Below are positions 17,991 through 25,616 of a DNA stretch of 64,000 bases, piece after piece; the stretch's first letter is position 1, and the number at the start of each line of letters is the position of its first letter. A program made the translations under genes and the position numbers. This stretch comes from Virgisporangium aliadipatigenens. Lineage in GTDB: Bacteria > Actinomycetota > Actinomycetes > Mycobacteriales > Micromonosporaceae. Where the stretch lies: positions 124,001-188,000 of the forward strand of contig NZ_BOPF01000015.1 of assembly GCF_016863615.1 (NCBI RefSeq), given 5' to 3'. Below the pieces are notes generated by a model. That model did no database searches and was not told the DNA's origin. It saw nothing but the letters and a program-made list of their open reading frames with translations.

Positions 17991-18491
17991 CTAGACCGCG
18001 GCGAACCAGTCCGCCATCGCCTGAGTGTGCGTGCTGAAGACCAGTTCGACCGGCTCGGTCAACACCAGCCACTCGCTCGCCTCGTCGGTCGCCGCGACCT
18101 CGGGCAGGTCGGCGGCCTCGACCTGCGGCAGCAGGCCGAAGACGAGCAGGTTGTGCGTACTGGGAGTGCTGTGCACGTCGAACAGGCGCACCCCGGCCGG
18201 ATCCGCGGCGATCCCGGTCTCCTCGCGCAGCTCCCGCACGGCGGCCTGCCGCCAGTCCTCGCCCACCTCCATGAACCCGCCCGGCAGGCCCAGCTGCCCG
18301 TAGCCCGGCTCGATGGTGCGCCGCACCACCACCAGCCCCACCGGCCCGCCGGCCGTGCGCACCGGAAGCAGCGCGACGGCGACCGGCAGCGGATTGCGCC
18401 AGGTGGTCTGCCCGCACGAGGCGCAGACGCGCGGCCAGTCGGCGCCCTCGGCATAGGCGGTGCCGCAATAGGAGCAGTGCGAGTGCTGCAT
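17991..18491 (-). CDS. Nudix hydrolase with N-terminal zinc ribbon
   Basis: A 166-residue enzyme. Residues 6-27 form a zinc ribbon (CSYCGTAY and CASCGQTT), as in NudC-like and related proteins. The Nudix box is complete: GGFMEVGEDWRQAAVRELRE followed by ETGIA, giving the GX5EX7REUXEEXGU pattern needed to bind Mg2+ and hydrolyse a nucleoside diphosphate linked to another group. The substrate is not predictable. It is convergent with the DNA polymerase gene with no spacer: their stop codons (TAG and the complement of CTA) are adjacent. It is divergent from the CHASE histidine kinase across 66 bases. Confidence 0.92.
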   Translation of the reverse strand: MQHSHCSYCGTAYAEGADWPRVCASCGQTTWRNPLPVAVALLPVRTAGGPVGLVVVRRTIEPGYGQLGLPGGFMEVGEDWRQAAVRELREETGIAADPAGVRLFDVHSTPSTHNLLVFGLLPQVEAADLPEVAATDEASEWLVLTEPVELVFSTHTQAMADWFAAV

Positions 18492-18557
18492 GATCTTCAG
18501 ACGGTACACGCGACCACTTCGGTCAGATGTCCCGTCCCACGGTCGATCGGAGGTCCC

Positions 18558-20483
18558 GTGGGGGCTGTGCGGTGGATCCGCCGGGTCGGGAGCTACGCGG
18601 TCGGCGCGAGCGGAGCGGTGGCCGTGGTCGGCCTCGTCGCCTCCCTCGGGGCCCTCGGCGTGCTGCACGACGCCGAGCGGCACACCGCCGACCGGGAGAT
18701 GGACCGGCGGGTCGCCGCCGCGCGCGCCTCCGTGGAGGCCGAGGCGCGCCGCTACGTGGACGCCACGACCATCGCCGCGGCCGGGCTGGGCGCGCTTTCG
18801 GAGATCACCCCCGCCGGCTTCGAGACCGTCACCGGGCGGGTCGCCGACCTGCGCCTGCCGGGTGCCGCGGCGGCCGTGTTCCTGACGGCGGCCACCACCG
18901 AGACCCTGCCGGCCGTCGAGGCGGACTGGCGCCGGCGCGGTGTCGACGTGACGTTCCAGCCGGCCGGGGCCGGTGCGGGGGAGGCGCGCGAGCACGTGTT
19001 CGTCGTCCTGGGGCGCAGCCTCGACCCGACGCCGGTCACCGTCATGGGCGCCGACGTGACGGTCGTTCCGGAGCTCCGCGAGGTGCTGCTGCGTTCGCGG
19101 GAACGGCGTGCCGTGTCGCTCTCCGCGCCGTACGTGCTCATGCGCGACCGGGGCCTGCCCGCCGAACGGCAGCAGAAGTCGTTCGTGCTCGCGGTGCCGG
19201 TGCCGGACCCCGTGGGCGGCCTGCGCGGGTGGCTGCTGCTGGCGATGCGCGGCAACGCCCTCATGTCCGGGGTGCTCGCCCGCGCCGGCGCCGGGCGGCT
19301 CGACGTGCGGCTGGCGGCGGCGCCGGGCGCGGAGGCGTTCGCCCGGTACAGCACCAGCCGGCCGGCGCACCACGTCGGCGAGACGCTGCTGGTGCGCTCC
19401 ACCGTGGTGCCGGTCGCCGACCGGGAGTGGGCCCTGCACGCCACCGCCGAACGTTCCACCGTGCCCGGCGCCGCCACCCACCTCGACGGGAGCATCGCGC
19501 TGGCCCTGTTGCTGCTCACCGTCATCTGCACCTCGTTCGTCTACGTGCTCGCGACGGCCCGCCAGCGGCTGAGCCAACGGGTCGAGGCGGCCGTCGCGGA
19601 CACCCTTGCCGGGCAGGCCGCCATCGAACGCCTCAACGACGACCTGCGCCGCCGCGGCGAGGAACTGGAGGAGCGCGTCGCGGAGCGCACCCGTGAGGTG
19701 GAGGCGCAGGCGGCCGAGCTGCGCGAGGCGAACGCCGACCTGGAGTCGTTCTCGTACAGCGTGTCGCACGACCTGCGGGCACCGCTGCGCGCCATCGACG
19801 GCTTCGCCAAGATGCTGGAACTCGACCACGCCGCGAGCCTCGATCCGATGGGACGCCGGTGCGTCGCCAAGGTGCGCGCCGGCGCCGCGCGGATGAGCGA
19901 GCAGATCGACGCGCTGCTGGCGTTCTCCCGGATGCAGCGCCAGGCGATGGAACGGCAACCCGTCCACATGGCCGACCTGGTCGACGACGTCTGGGAGGAA
20001 CTCGCCGGGGACCGCGACGGCCGGACGGTCGAACTGGTCACCGAGCCCCTGCCGGCGGTCGACGGCGACCCGCGGCTCGTCCGGCACGTGGTCGCCAACC
20101 TGCTCGGCAACGCCGTCAAGTACACCCGCGGCCGGGACGTGGCCCGCGTGACGGTCGGCGGCGAACCGGGTGACGACGGCCAGGTGACGTTTCGCGTGGC
20201 GGACAACGGCGCCGGCTTCGACATGCGCTACGCGGACCGACTCTTCCAGGTCTTCCAGCGGCTGCACCGGGCGGAGGAGTACGAGGGCACCGGGGTCGGG
20301 CTGGCGCTCGCGGCCCGGATCGTGCACCGCCACGGCGGAAGGATCTGGGCCGAGGCCACCCCCGGCGAGGGCGCGACCTTCTACTTCACCCTCTCCAGCA
20401 GCGCGTCGGAGGCGGGGATCAAGCACACCAACGAGGCCCTGGACGCCGAGGAACGCCGCGCCGCCCCCGCGAACCGCGCCTGA
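18558..20483 (+). CDS. CHASE-domain sensor histidine kinase
   Basis: A 641-residue membrane sensor. A first transmembrane helix (about residues 13-36) leads to an extracellular CHASE-type domain (about 75-240; GADVTVVPELREVLLRSRER, SLSAPYVLM). A second helix spans about 311-332. A coiled coil (340-395) joins to HisKA with the phospho-acceptor H404 in SYSVSHDLRAPLRAIDGF. HATPase_c follows with N box NLLGNAVKYTRG, DNGAGFDM and GTGVGLALAARIV. Extracellular small ligands of CHASE domains include cytokinin-like and other molecules; this ligand is unknown. No response regulator is adjacent, so it is an orphan. GTG 18558 is preceded by a GGAGG site. Confidence 0.9.
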   Translation: MGAVRWIRRVGSYAVGASGAVAVVGLVASLGALGVLHDAERHTADREMDRRVAAARASVEAEARRYVDATTIAAAGLGALSEITPAGFETVTGRVADLRLPGAAAAVFLTAATTETLPAVEADWRRRGVDVTFQPAGAGAGEAREHVFVVLGRSLDPTPVTVMGADVTVVPELREVLLRSRERRAVSLSAPYVLMRDRGLPAERQQKSFVLAVPVPDPVGGLRGWLLLAMRGNALMSGVLARAGAGRLDVRLAAAPGAEAFARYSTSRPAHHVGETLLVRSTVVPVADREWALHATAERSTVPGAATHLDGSIALALLLLTVICTSFVYVLATARQRLSQRVEAAVADTLAGQAAIERLNDDLRRRGEELEERVAERTREVEAQAAELREANADLESFSYSVSHDLRAPLRAIDGFAKMLELDHAASLDPMGRRCVAKVRAGAARMSEQIDALLAFSRMQRQAMERQPVHMADLVDDVWEELAGDRDGRTVELVTEPLPAVDGDPRLVRHVVANLLGNAVKYTRGRDVARVTVGGEPGDDGQVTFRVADNGAGFDMRYADRLFQVFQRLHRAEEYEGTGVGLALAARIVHRHGGRIWAEATPGEGATFYFTLSSSASEAGIKHTNEALDAEERRAAPANRA

Positions 20484-20492
20484 CCCGCCGCC

Positions 20493-20669
20493 TCAGGCGT
20501 CACGGTCGTTCTTCCGGTCGAGGTCGGGCTGCCGCGGCCGCGGATCGCCGACCACCCCCGTTTGAACCGGCCGGGCGACCGTCACGCCGTCCCACAGGTT
20601 CCAGGCGCGGCCCGGGGCCGGCGCGTCCGGAACGCACCGGCACCAGCCCGCCCGGGTCAGCGGCGCCAC
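20493..20669 (-). CDS. Possible small protein, 58 residues
   Basis: After the DUF1707 stop, the minus strand stays open in another frame and encodes VAPLTRAGWCRCVPDAPAPG then RAWNLWDGVTVARPVQTGVV and a charged end (PDLDRKNDRDA). It overlaps the end of the DUF1707 gene by 13 bases. No domain is recognised, and no clear ribosome site supports the GTG at 20669. The gap it fills (20484-20656) is otherwise empty, which is the main reason to list it. Confidence 0.2.
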   Translation of the reverse strand: MAPLTRAGWCRCVPDAPAPGRAWNLWDGVTVARPVQTGVVGDPRPRQPDLDRKNDRDA

Positions 20670-21187
20670 CCCGGACCCCGCCGGTCGCCGCGCTCCCAGC
20701 CGTGGTGGTGCCAGGGGTGGCCGTGGTGGGCCCACGGCGGCTGGGCGCCGTGCATGGCCTGCATCGCCTGCCAGCGTTGCCAGCGGTGGTAGCGGTGCCG
20801 GCGGCCCCTCGTCACCATCAGCAGGAAGATCGCCAGCAGGATCAGCGGGAACACGGGAACGTGGCTGATCGTCGCCAGCACCGCCCACACCCCCAGCACC
20901 ACGAGCGCCACCCCGGTCACCCGGATGCCGTGCCACCGCACGTGCTTGCGGATCTCCTCGCGGTACTCCGGCCGGGCCGTGAAGTCCGTCCAGCCGCCGC
21001 CCGGCAGGTCGTCGACCTGCGGGCTCAGCTCGTCGCGGTACACCGCCGCGTAGACCCGGGCGAGACGTTCCTCGCCCTCCTCCATGGAGAGCCGGCCCTC
21101 GCTCATCGCGGCACGCAGCAGTTCCGCGTACTGTTCGCGTTCCGGGTCCGAGGCCCGGACCCGGTGTGGTTGCTTCTCGTCCGTCAT
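20657..21187 (-). CDS. DUF1707 domain membrane protein
   Basis: A 176-residue protein. The N-terminal DUF1707 domain is plain: RVRASDPEREQYAELLRAAM, SEGRLSMEEGEERLARVYAA, with the typical spacing to ELSPQVDDLPGG. It is followed by a 2TM-like hydrophobic hairpin (GVALVVLGVWAVLATISHVP and FPLILLAIFLLMV) and a His/Trp/Arg-rich cytoplasmic tail (HRWQRWQAMQAMHG, WAHHGHPWHHHGWERGD). The tail might bind metal (inference from the His cluster). It is divergent from the NarL-type sensor kinase. DUF1707 genes often neighbour such kinases, so a shared regulatory region is likely. Confidence 0.88.
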   Translation of the reverse strand: MTDEKQPHRVRASDPEREQYAELLRAAMSEGRLSMEEGEERLARVYAAVYRDELSPQVDDLPGGGWTDFTARPEYREEIRKHVRWHGIRVTGVALVVLGVWAVLATISHVPVFPLILLAIFLLMVTRGRRHRYHRWQRWQAMQAMHGAQPPWAHHGHPWHHHGWERGDRRGPGWRR

Positions 21188-21353
21188 GTCCACCACTTTC
21201 CGATGGAACGGCGGATGCGGCGTCGCCCCGTCGGCGGCACCGGTACTACCACGCTCGATGCCCTCGGGAGCACCGCGTACATCCCCCGTGGTACGCCGGC
21301 ACGGGACCGGCGGGTGAGGCGGCCTCCACCGCGGGTGCCCTAGCGTGGTGGCG

Positions 21354-22814
21354 ATGAGGGACGAGGCCCGCGAGGAACGCCGCCGCCAGCAGCGCGAACG
21401 GCGCCTGCGGCGTGGCCTCCCGCCGGACCCGCCGTGGGGCCACGGCGCGCGTGGGGACGGCAACGGGCCCGCCCGCCAGTGGCACGAGGAGTGGGCCCAC
21501 CGGACGCGGGAACGCCACGACGCCAGGCGCCGGCGCCACGACCGGCTGCACGACCGGTGGCCGCCCGGCCCGGGCCTGGACGGCCCGCCGTGGGCGCGGC
21601 GCATCTCGCCGCAGATGGTGCGTCGGGTCCTCCAGGCGCGGGAACGGCAGCAGCGGCACTCGAACAGCAGCGTCGCCGCGCTGGTGGCCGGGGTGGTGCA
21701 CGTTCTCGGGACGCGCGTCGCGCTCGGTGAAGTGCCCGAGATGCCGACCCTGGCGCTGCTGCTCGTCGGGCCGCTCGCCCTGCTGGTGCGCAAGAGGGCG
21801 CCCGAACTGGCGCTCCTGGTGGCGCTGGCCGCCGCGCTGGCGTTCACGCTGCCGCACGGGATCGTCGCGCCGGTGTTCCTCGCGCCGCTGTTCGCGCTGG
21901 TGCACGCCGTGCAGGAGGGGAAGCGGCGGGCCGCCAGGTGGATCCTGCTCGCGGGGTACGCGGTGTACGTCTTCGCGGGGCGGCTGCTGCCGGAGACGTT
22001 CCACCTGGTGTCGTGGAGCCGGGCGCTCGCGGCCGGTGGCGTGGTGTGGGCGACCTACCTCTTCGCCGAGGGTTCGCGGGCGCGCAATCTCCAGGTGGCG
22101 GCGCTGGCCCGGATCGTCGAGGAGGAGGAACGCGCCGAGGCCGAACAGAAGCGCGCCGCCGAGGAGCAGCAGCGCCGGCAGGCCAGCGAGGAACGCCTGC
22201 GCATCGCCCAGGAACTGCACGACGTGCTGGGCCACCACCTGTCGCTGATCAACGTTCGGGCCGGCGTGGGCCTGCACATCATGGACGAACATCCCGAGGA
22301 GGCCCGCGCCTCGCTGGCGGCGATCAAGGAGGCCAGCGCGGAGGCGTTGCGCGAGGTGCGGGCCGTGCTGGCCTCGCTGCGGGTCGACGAGGACGCCGCC
22401 GCGCCGCGCGCCCCGACGGCCGGCCTCGGCGCGTTGGACGCGCTGCTGGCGGCGGCGGACCCACCCGTGCCGCTGAAGGTCGAGGGCACCGCGCGCGACC
22501 TGCCGCCCGACGTGGACCGCGCCGCCTACCGGATCATGCAGGAGGCGCTGACGAACGTCCGCCGCCACGCCGGCCCCGACGCGCGCGCCACGGCCACCGT
22601 CCGGTACCTGCCGGACGCCGTGGAGATCGCGGTGCGCGACGACGGTCAGGGCGTTCCCCCGGAAAAGCTGGAGGCGGGCAACGGCCTGGCGGGGATGCGC
22701 GAACGGGCGGCCGCCCTCGGCGGTAGTTTGCGGGCCGGGCCGCGCGCGGGCGGCGGATTCGAGGTGGTGGCCGTGCTGCCCCTTCCGAAAGACTCCTTGA
22801 AGGGGGAGACATGA
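21354..22814 (+). CDS. NarL-type sensor histidine kinase (HisKA_3)
   Basis: A 486-residue membrane kinase. The first 100 residues are highly charged (EAREERRRQQRERRLRRG). Four to six hydrophobic helices occupy about residues 105-238, with little extracellular sequence. The cytoplasmic part has a Glu/Ala-rich coiled coil (245-282) and the HisKA_3 phospho-acceptor motif ELHDVLGHHLS with H289. The ATPase carries EALTNVRRHAG, DDGQGV and NGLAGMRERAAALGG. Such kinases often sense membrane or envelope state. The TGA at 22812 overlaps an ATG at 22811 that opens a duplicated fragment of the response-regulator start. The partner regulator follows. Confidence 0.9.
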   Translation: MRDEAREERRRQQRERRLRRGLPPDPPWGHGARGDGNGPARQWHEEWAHRTRERHDARRRRHDRLHDRWPPGPGLDGPPWARRISPQMVRRVLQARERQQRHSNSSVAALVAGVVHVLGTRVALGEVPEMPTLALLLVGPLALLVRKRAPELALLVALAAALAFTLPHGIVAPVFLAPLFALVHAVQEGKRRAARWILLAGYAVYVFAGRLLPETFHLVSWSRALAAGGVVWATYLFAEGSRARNLQVAALARIVEEEERAEAEQKRAAEEQQRRQASEERLRIAQELHDVLGHHLSLINVRAGVGLHIMDEHPEEARASLAAIKEASAEALREVRAVLASLRVDEDAAAPRAPTAGLGALDALLAAADPPVPLKVEGTARDLPPDVDRAAYRIMQEALTNVRRHAGPDARATATVRYLPDAVEIAVRDDGQGVPPEKLEAGNGLAGMRERAAALGGSLRAGPRAGGGFEVVAVLPLPKDSLKGET

Positions 22815-22858
22815 TCCGGGTGGTGCTCGCCGATCTTCCCTTGCGGGGTGACAGGTGA
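22811..22858 (+). other. 15-codon remnant duplicating the start of the response regulator
   Basis: The ATG at 22811 overlaps the kinase stop (ATGA) and opens MIRVVLADLPLRGDR before a TGA. Its first eight codons repeat those of the real regulator (GTG at 22855, MIRVVLAD) at 20 of 24 bases, and its TGA overlaps that GTG. The layout suggests an old 44-base duplication or insertion. The remnant may be translated and couple the kinase to the regulator as a short relay. Confidence 0.6.
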
Positions 22859-23517
22859 TTCGCGTGGTGCTCGCCGACGATCAGGCGCTGGTGCGGGCCG
22901 GCTTCCGGGCGCTGCTCGACGCCCAGCCCGACTTCACGGTGGTGGGGGAGGCCAGCGACGGCGCCCACGCGGTCCGCCTCGCCGCCCAGGAACGCCCCGA
23001 CGTGGTGCTGATGGACATCCGCATGCCCGGCACCGACGGGCTGGAGGCGACCCGGCGGATCGTGGCGGACCCGCGCTGCGCGGACACCCGCATCCTCATC
23101 CTGACGACGTTCGACCTGGACGAGTACGTCTTCGAGGCGCTGCGCGCCGGGGCGAGCGGCTTCCTGGTCAAGGACACCGAGCCGGTCGACCTGCTGCGCG
23201 GCGTGCGTTCCATCGCGGCCGGCGAGGGGCTGCTGTCGCCGGGGGTGACCCGCCGGCTGATCGAGGAGTTCGCGCTGCGCAGCCGGGCCCCGCAGGCGCC
23301 GCGCTCGGTCGACGCGCTCACCGACCGGGAACGTGAGGTGGTGGCGCTCGTCGGTGCCGGTCTGTCCAACGACGAGATCGCCGAACGCCTCGTCGTGAGC
23401 CCCGCGACGGCGAAGACGCACGTGAGCCGGGCGATGACGAAGCTGTCCGCCCGGGATCGGGCACAGCTGGTGGTGTACGCGTACGAGGCAGGGCTGGTCC
23501 GGCCGGGCTGGCTGTAA
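22855..23517 (+). CDS. NarL/LuxR-family response regulator
   Basis: A 220-residue two-domain regulator. The receiver domain shows D8, D9, the phosphorylation site D54 in VVLMDIRMPG, T84-like threonines in LILTTFDLDEY and K106 in GFLVKDTEP. The C-terminal LuxR-type helix-turn-helix is LTDREREVVALVGAGLSNDE followed by IAERLVVSPATAKTHVSRAM. It is the cognate partner of the upstream HisKA_3 kinase. The GTG start at 22855 overlaps the stop of the duplicated remnant. Its TAA lies inside the left arm of the palindrome at 23516-23576. Confidence 0.93.
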   Translation: MIRVVLADDQALVRAGFRALLDAQPDFTVVGEASDGAHAVRLAAQERPDVVLMDIRMPGTDGLEATRRIVADPRCADTRILILTTFDLDEYVFEALRAGASGFLVKDTEPVDLLRGVRSIAAGEGLLSPGVTRRLIEEFALRSRAPQAPRSVDALTDREREVVALVGAGLSNDEIAERLVVSPATAKTHVSRAMTKLSARDRAQLVVYAYEAGLVRPGWL

Positions 23518-23576
23518 GTGGTGGGGAGTTACGCCGGTCATTCGCACTCTATGGCCTGTGTAAGTCCCCACTACTT
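23516..23576. repeat. Near-palindrome, left copy flanking the DUF559 gene
   Basis: Arms of 17 bp at 23516-23532 and 23560-23576 pair with two mismatches (core GTGGGGA and TCCCCAC). An inner pairing of GCCGGTCAT with ATGGCC is also possible. The stops of both flanking convergent genes fall inside the arms, so it may also terminate both. A second copy of the same length lies at 24497-24558 on the other side of the DUF559 gene. Over 57 bases from the GTGGGGA core the copies align without gaps and differ mainly in the 10-base loop and the right arm. Confidence 0.7.
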
Positions 23577-24452
23577 GAGCGCCGCGCGGATCTGCGCCAG
23601 CATCCGCGCCTGAGCGTGCGTCAGGTCGTCGGCGGTGAAGCGCAGCACGGTCCACCCCGCCAGGCGGAGGCGGTTGAGGCGCACGGCGTCCCGGCGGAAC
23701 GTGTCGCGGCCCCGGTGATGGTCGCCGTCGTACTCCAGGCCCACGTGGCGCTCGGGGTAGGCGAGGTCGAGGCGGGCGACGAAGCGGCCGGCGGCGTCGC
23801 GGACGTCGTGCTGCACGACCGGCTCGGGGAGGCCGGCGGTCACCACGGTCAGGCGGAGGCGGGTTTCCATGTGAGATTCCACGCCCTCGCGAGCAAGAGC
23901 CAGAGCCTGGCGGGCGTGGCGCACGTTGCGCCAGTTGGGGTGGGCGTCCAGGTAGGCGGCGATCTCCTGCGGTTTCGTCGCGCGGCGGCCGAGCAGCGCG
24001 TCGACGCCGATCACCGCGGCCGTCAGGTCGGGGTCGCGGGCCAGGTCGAACGCGGTGCGCACCGGCGACGTGACCCGCAACCCGCCGCGCCGCCACACAT
24101 CGGCGCGCTCCAGCGGAGACCGCACCACGCTCAGGCCGGATCGCGACCGCAGGTCGCCGGGGACCGGGACGGTCGCCTCCACCGGATCCGTCGCGCGCCA
24201 CACATCGGCGCCGTAGACGAACGCGGCGGTGCGGCGGCTGAGCGCGGCGTCGGGCGGGAGCAGCAGCGCGGCCGCCTGAGCGCGGGTCACATTGTCGAGC
24301 GTGGCATCCGCGTGCAGGTAGACGTCGCGGAACAGCCGCCGCCAGGCCGTCCCGGCGAGTTGCCCGCGGGTGAGGAGCCCACCGGCGACGGCGGCCGAAC
24401 CGCGAAACGGCACGTATCGGAGATCGACCGGGATGTCAGCGCTTCGGGACAT
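23571..24452 (-). CDS. DUF559 endonuclease-like protein with AbiEi-like N-terminal region
   Basis: A 293-residue protein of a family found in many copies in actinobacterial genomes. The N-terminal half resembles the AbiEi antitoxin-like winged-helix region (LLTRGQLAGTAWRRLFRDVY, ARAQAAALLLPPDAALSRRT-like). The C-terminal domain is DUF559, a Vsr-like PD-(D/E)xK nuclease fold, with HVGLEYDGDHHRGRDTFRRD and LRLAGWTVLRFTADDL; the Asp/Glu near ARLDLAYPERHVGLEYDG are likely metal ligands. Cellular role is not established. ATG 24452 was chosen; a TTG at 24482 is possible. Both ends are bracketed by related 60-bp palindromes, suggesting a cassette. Confidence 0.82.
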   Translation of the reverse strand: MSRSADIPVDLRYVPFRGSAAVAGGLLTRGQLAGTAWRRLFRDVYLHADATLDNVTRAQAAALLLPPDAALSRRTAAFVYGADVWRATDPVEATVPVPGDLRSRSGLSVVRSPLERADVWRRGGLRVTSPVRTAFDLARDPDLTAAVIGVDALLGRRATKPQEIAAYLDAHPNWRNVRHARQALALAREGVESHMETRLRLTVVTAGLPEPVVQHDVRDAAGRFVARLDLAYPERHVGLEYDGDHHRGRDTFRRDAVRLNRLRLAGWTVLRFTADDLTHAQARMLAQIRAALK

Positions 24453-24496
24453 GCGCCGCACGATGCACCGGAGGTCCGACAAAACGCGTGGCGCTC

Positions 24497-24558
24497 ACGT
24501 AGTGGGGACTTACGCCGGTCATCAGGCCCGGATGGCCTGCGCGACTCCCCACCACTTG
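24497..24558. repeat. Near-palindrome, right copy flanking the DUF559 gene
   Basis: This copy has left arm ACGTAGTGGGGACTTAC starting at 24497 and right arm ending ACTCCCCACCACTT at 24556. It shares GCCGGTCAT and ATGGCCTG with the copy at 23516 in direct orientation. Its outer arms also match that copy in inverted orientation (14 bases exactly at the outer end). It sits between two divergent starts, where a terminator would not be expected, which favours a mobile or recombination origin. Confidence 0.7.
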
Positions 24559-24614
24559 TAAGACCGTTTTCGCACGTGTTTCACCTGGGTTGCCTTGACC
24601 CGTCACCGCCCGCG

Positions 24615-25616
24615 ATGATCGAGCGCATGCCGAGCCGCTGGGGCCTCACCATTCCGCTGACCAATGTGCCGCTGACCGATCACGCGCGGATCGTGTCCGC
24701 CGCCGCCGACGCGGGCTTCACCGACTTCTGGTCCGCCGAGACCAACGGCACCGACGCGTTCGTGCCGCTGGCCCTCGCGGCCGGGTGGGCACCGTCGGCG
24801 CACCTGGGGACGGCCATCGTGCCGGTTTTCACCCGGGGGCCGGCGCTGATCGCCATGAGCGCCGCCACGCTCGCCGACGTCGCTCCGGGGCGGTTCACGC
24901 TGGGCATCGGGGCCTCGTCGCCGGCCATCGTCAACGCGTGGAACGGCATCGACTTCGCCGACCCGTTCGGCCGGGCGCGGGATGTGCTGCGCTTCGTGCG
25001 CCGGGCGCTGGCGGGCGAGATGGTGGACGGGGAGTTCGATTCGTTCACGATCCGCCGGTTCAAACTGGAGAAGGTCCCGGAGGTGCGGCCGCGGGTGTCC
25101 CTCGCGGCGCTGCGGCGCGGCATGCTGCGACTGGCCGCGGCCGAGGCGGACGGCGTCATCCTCAACTGGCTCGCCGCCACGGACCTGCCGCAGGTGACCG
25201 CGGAGCTGAAGGAGGCGCCGGCGGACTTCGACGTCGCGGCGCGCATCTTCGTCTGCCCGACCGAGGACGCCGCCACCGCACGCGCGATCGGCAAGCGCCT
25301 CATCGCCGCGTACCTGACCGTGCCGGTCTACGAGAAGTTCCACCGCTGGCTCGGCCGCGGCCCGGCGCTCGACGAGACGTGGCGGCTGTGGGCGGCCGGC
25401 GATCGCAAGGGCGCACTCGCCGCCGTGCCCGACTCCGTCGCCGACGAGCTGATCCTGCACGGCTCGCCGGCGTCGGTGCGCGCGCAGCTTCAGTCCTATG
25501 TGGACGGTGGGGTGAAGACGCCGGTCGCGGCGCTGATCCCGCCGCCCGGCACCGACCTCGCCGCGGCCGTCGCCGCACTGGCGCCGACCGCGAAGGAGGA
25601 CGCGACGTGGAGCTGA
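24615..25616 (+). CDS. LLM-class flavin/F420-dependent oxidoreductase
   Basis: A 333-residue luciferase-like monooxygenase-fold protein. It opens RWGLTIPLTNVPLTDHARIV and contains the family patterns FTDFWSAETNGTDAFVPLAL, LGTAIVPVFTRGPALIAMSA and APGRFTLGIGASSPAIVNAW, which line a flavin or F420 pocket in a TIM barrel. In actinobacteria this subgroup usually uses F420, but the cofactor is inferred. ATG 24615 and ATG 24627 are both possible starts. Its stop overlaps the GTG of the following SDR gene, which has an AAGGAGGA site inside this gene, so the two are translated together. Confidence 0.88.
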   Translation: MIERMPSRWGLTIPLTNVPLTDHARIVSAAADAGFTDFWSAETNGTDAFVPLALAAGWAPSAHLGTAIVPVFTRGPALIAMSAATLADVAPGRFTLGIGASSPAIVNAWNGIDFADPFGRARDVLRFVRRALAGEMVDGEFDSFTIRRFKLEKVPEVRPRVSLAALRRGMLRLAAAEADGVILNWLAATDLPQVTAELKEAPADFDVAARIFVCPTEDAATARAIGKRLIAAYLTVPVYEKFHRWLGRGPALDETWRLWAAGDRKGALAAVPDSVADELILHGSPASVRAQLQSYVDGGVKTPVAALIPPPGTDLAAAVAALAPTAKEDATWS

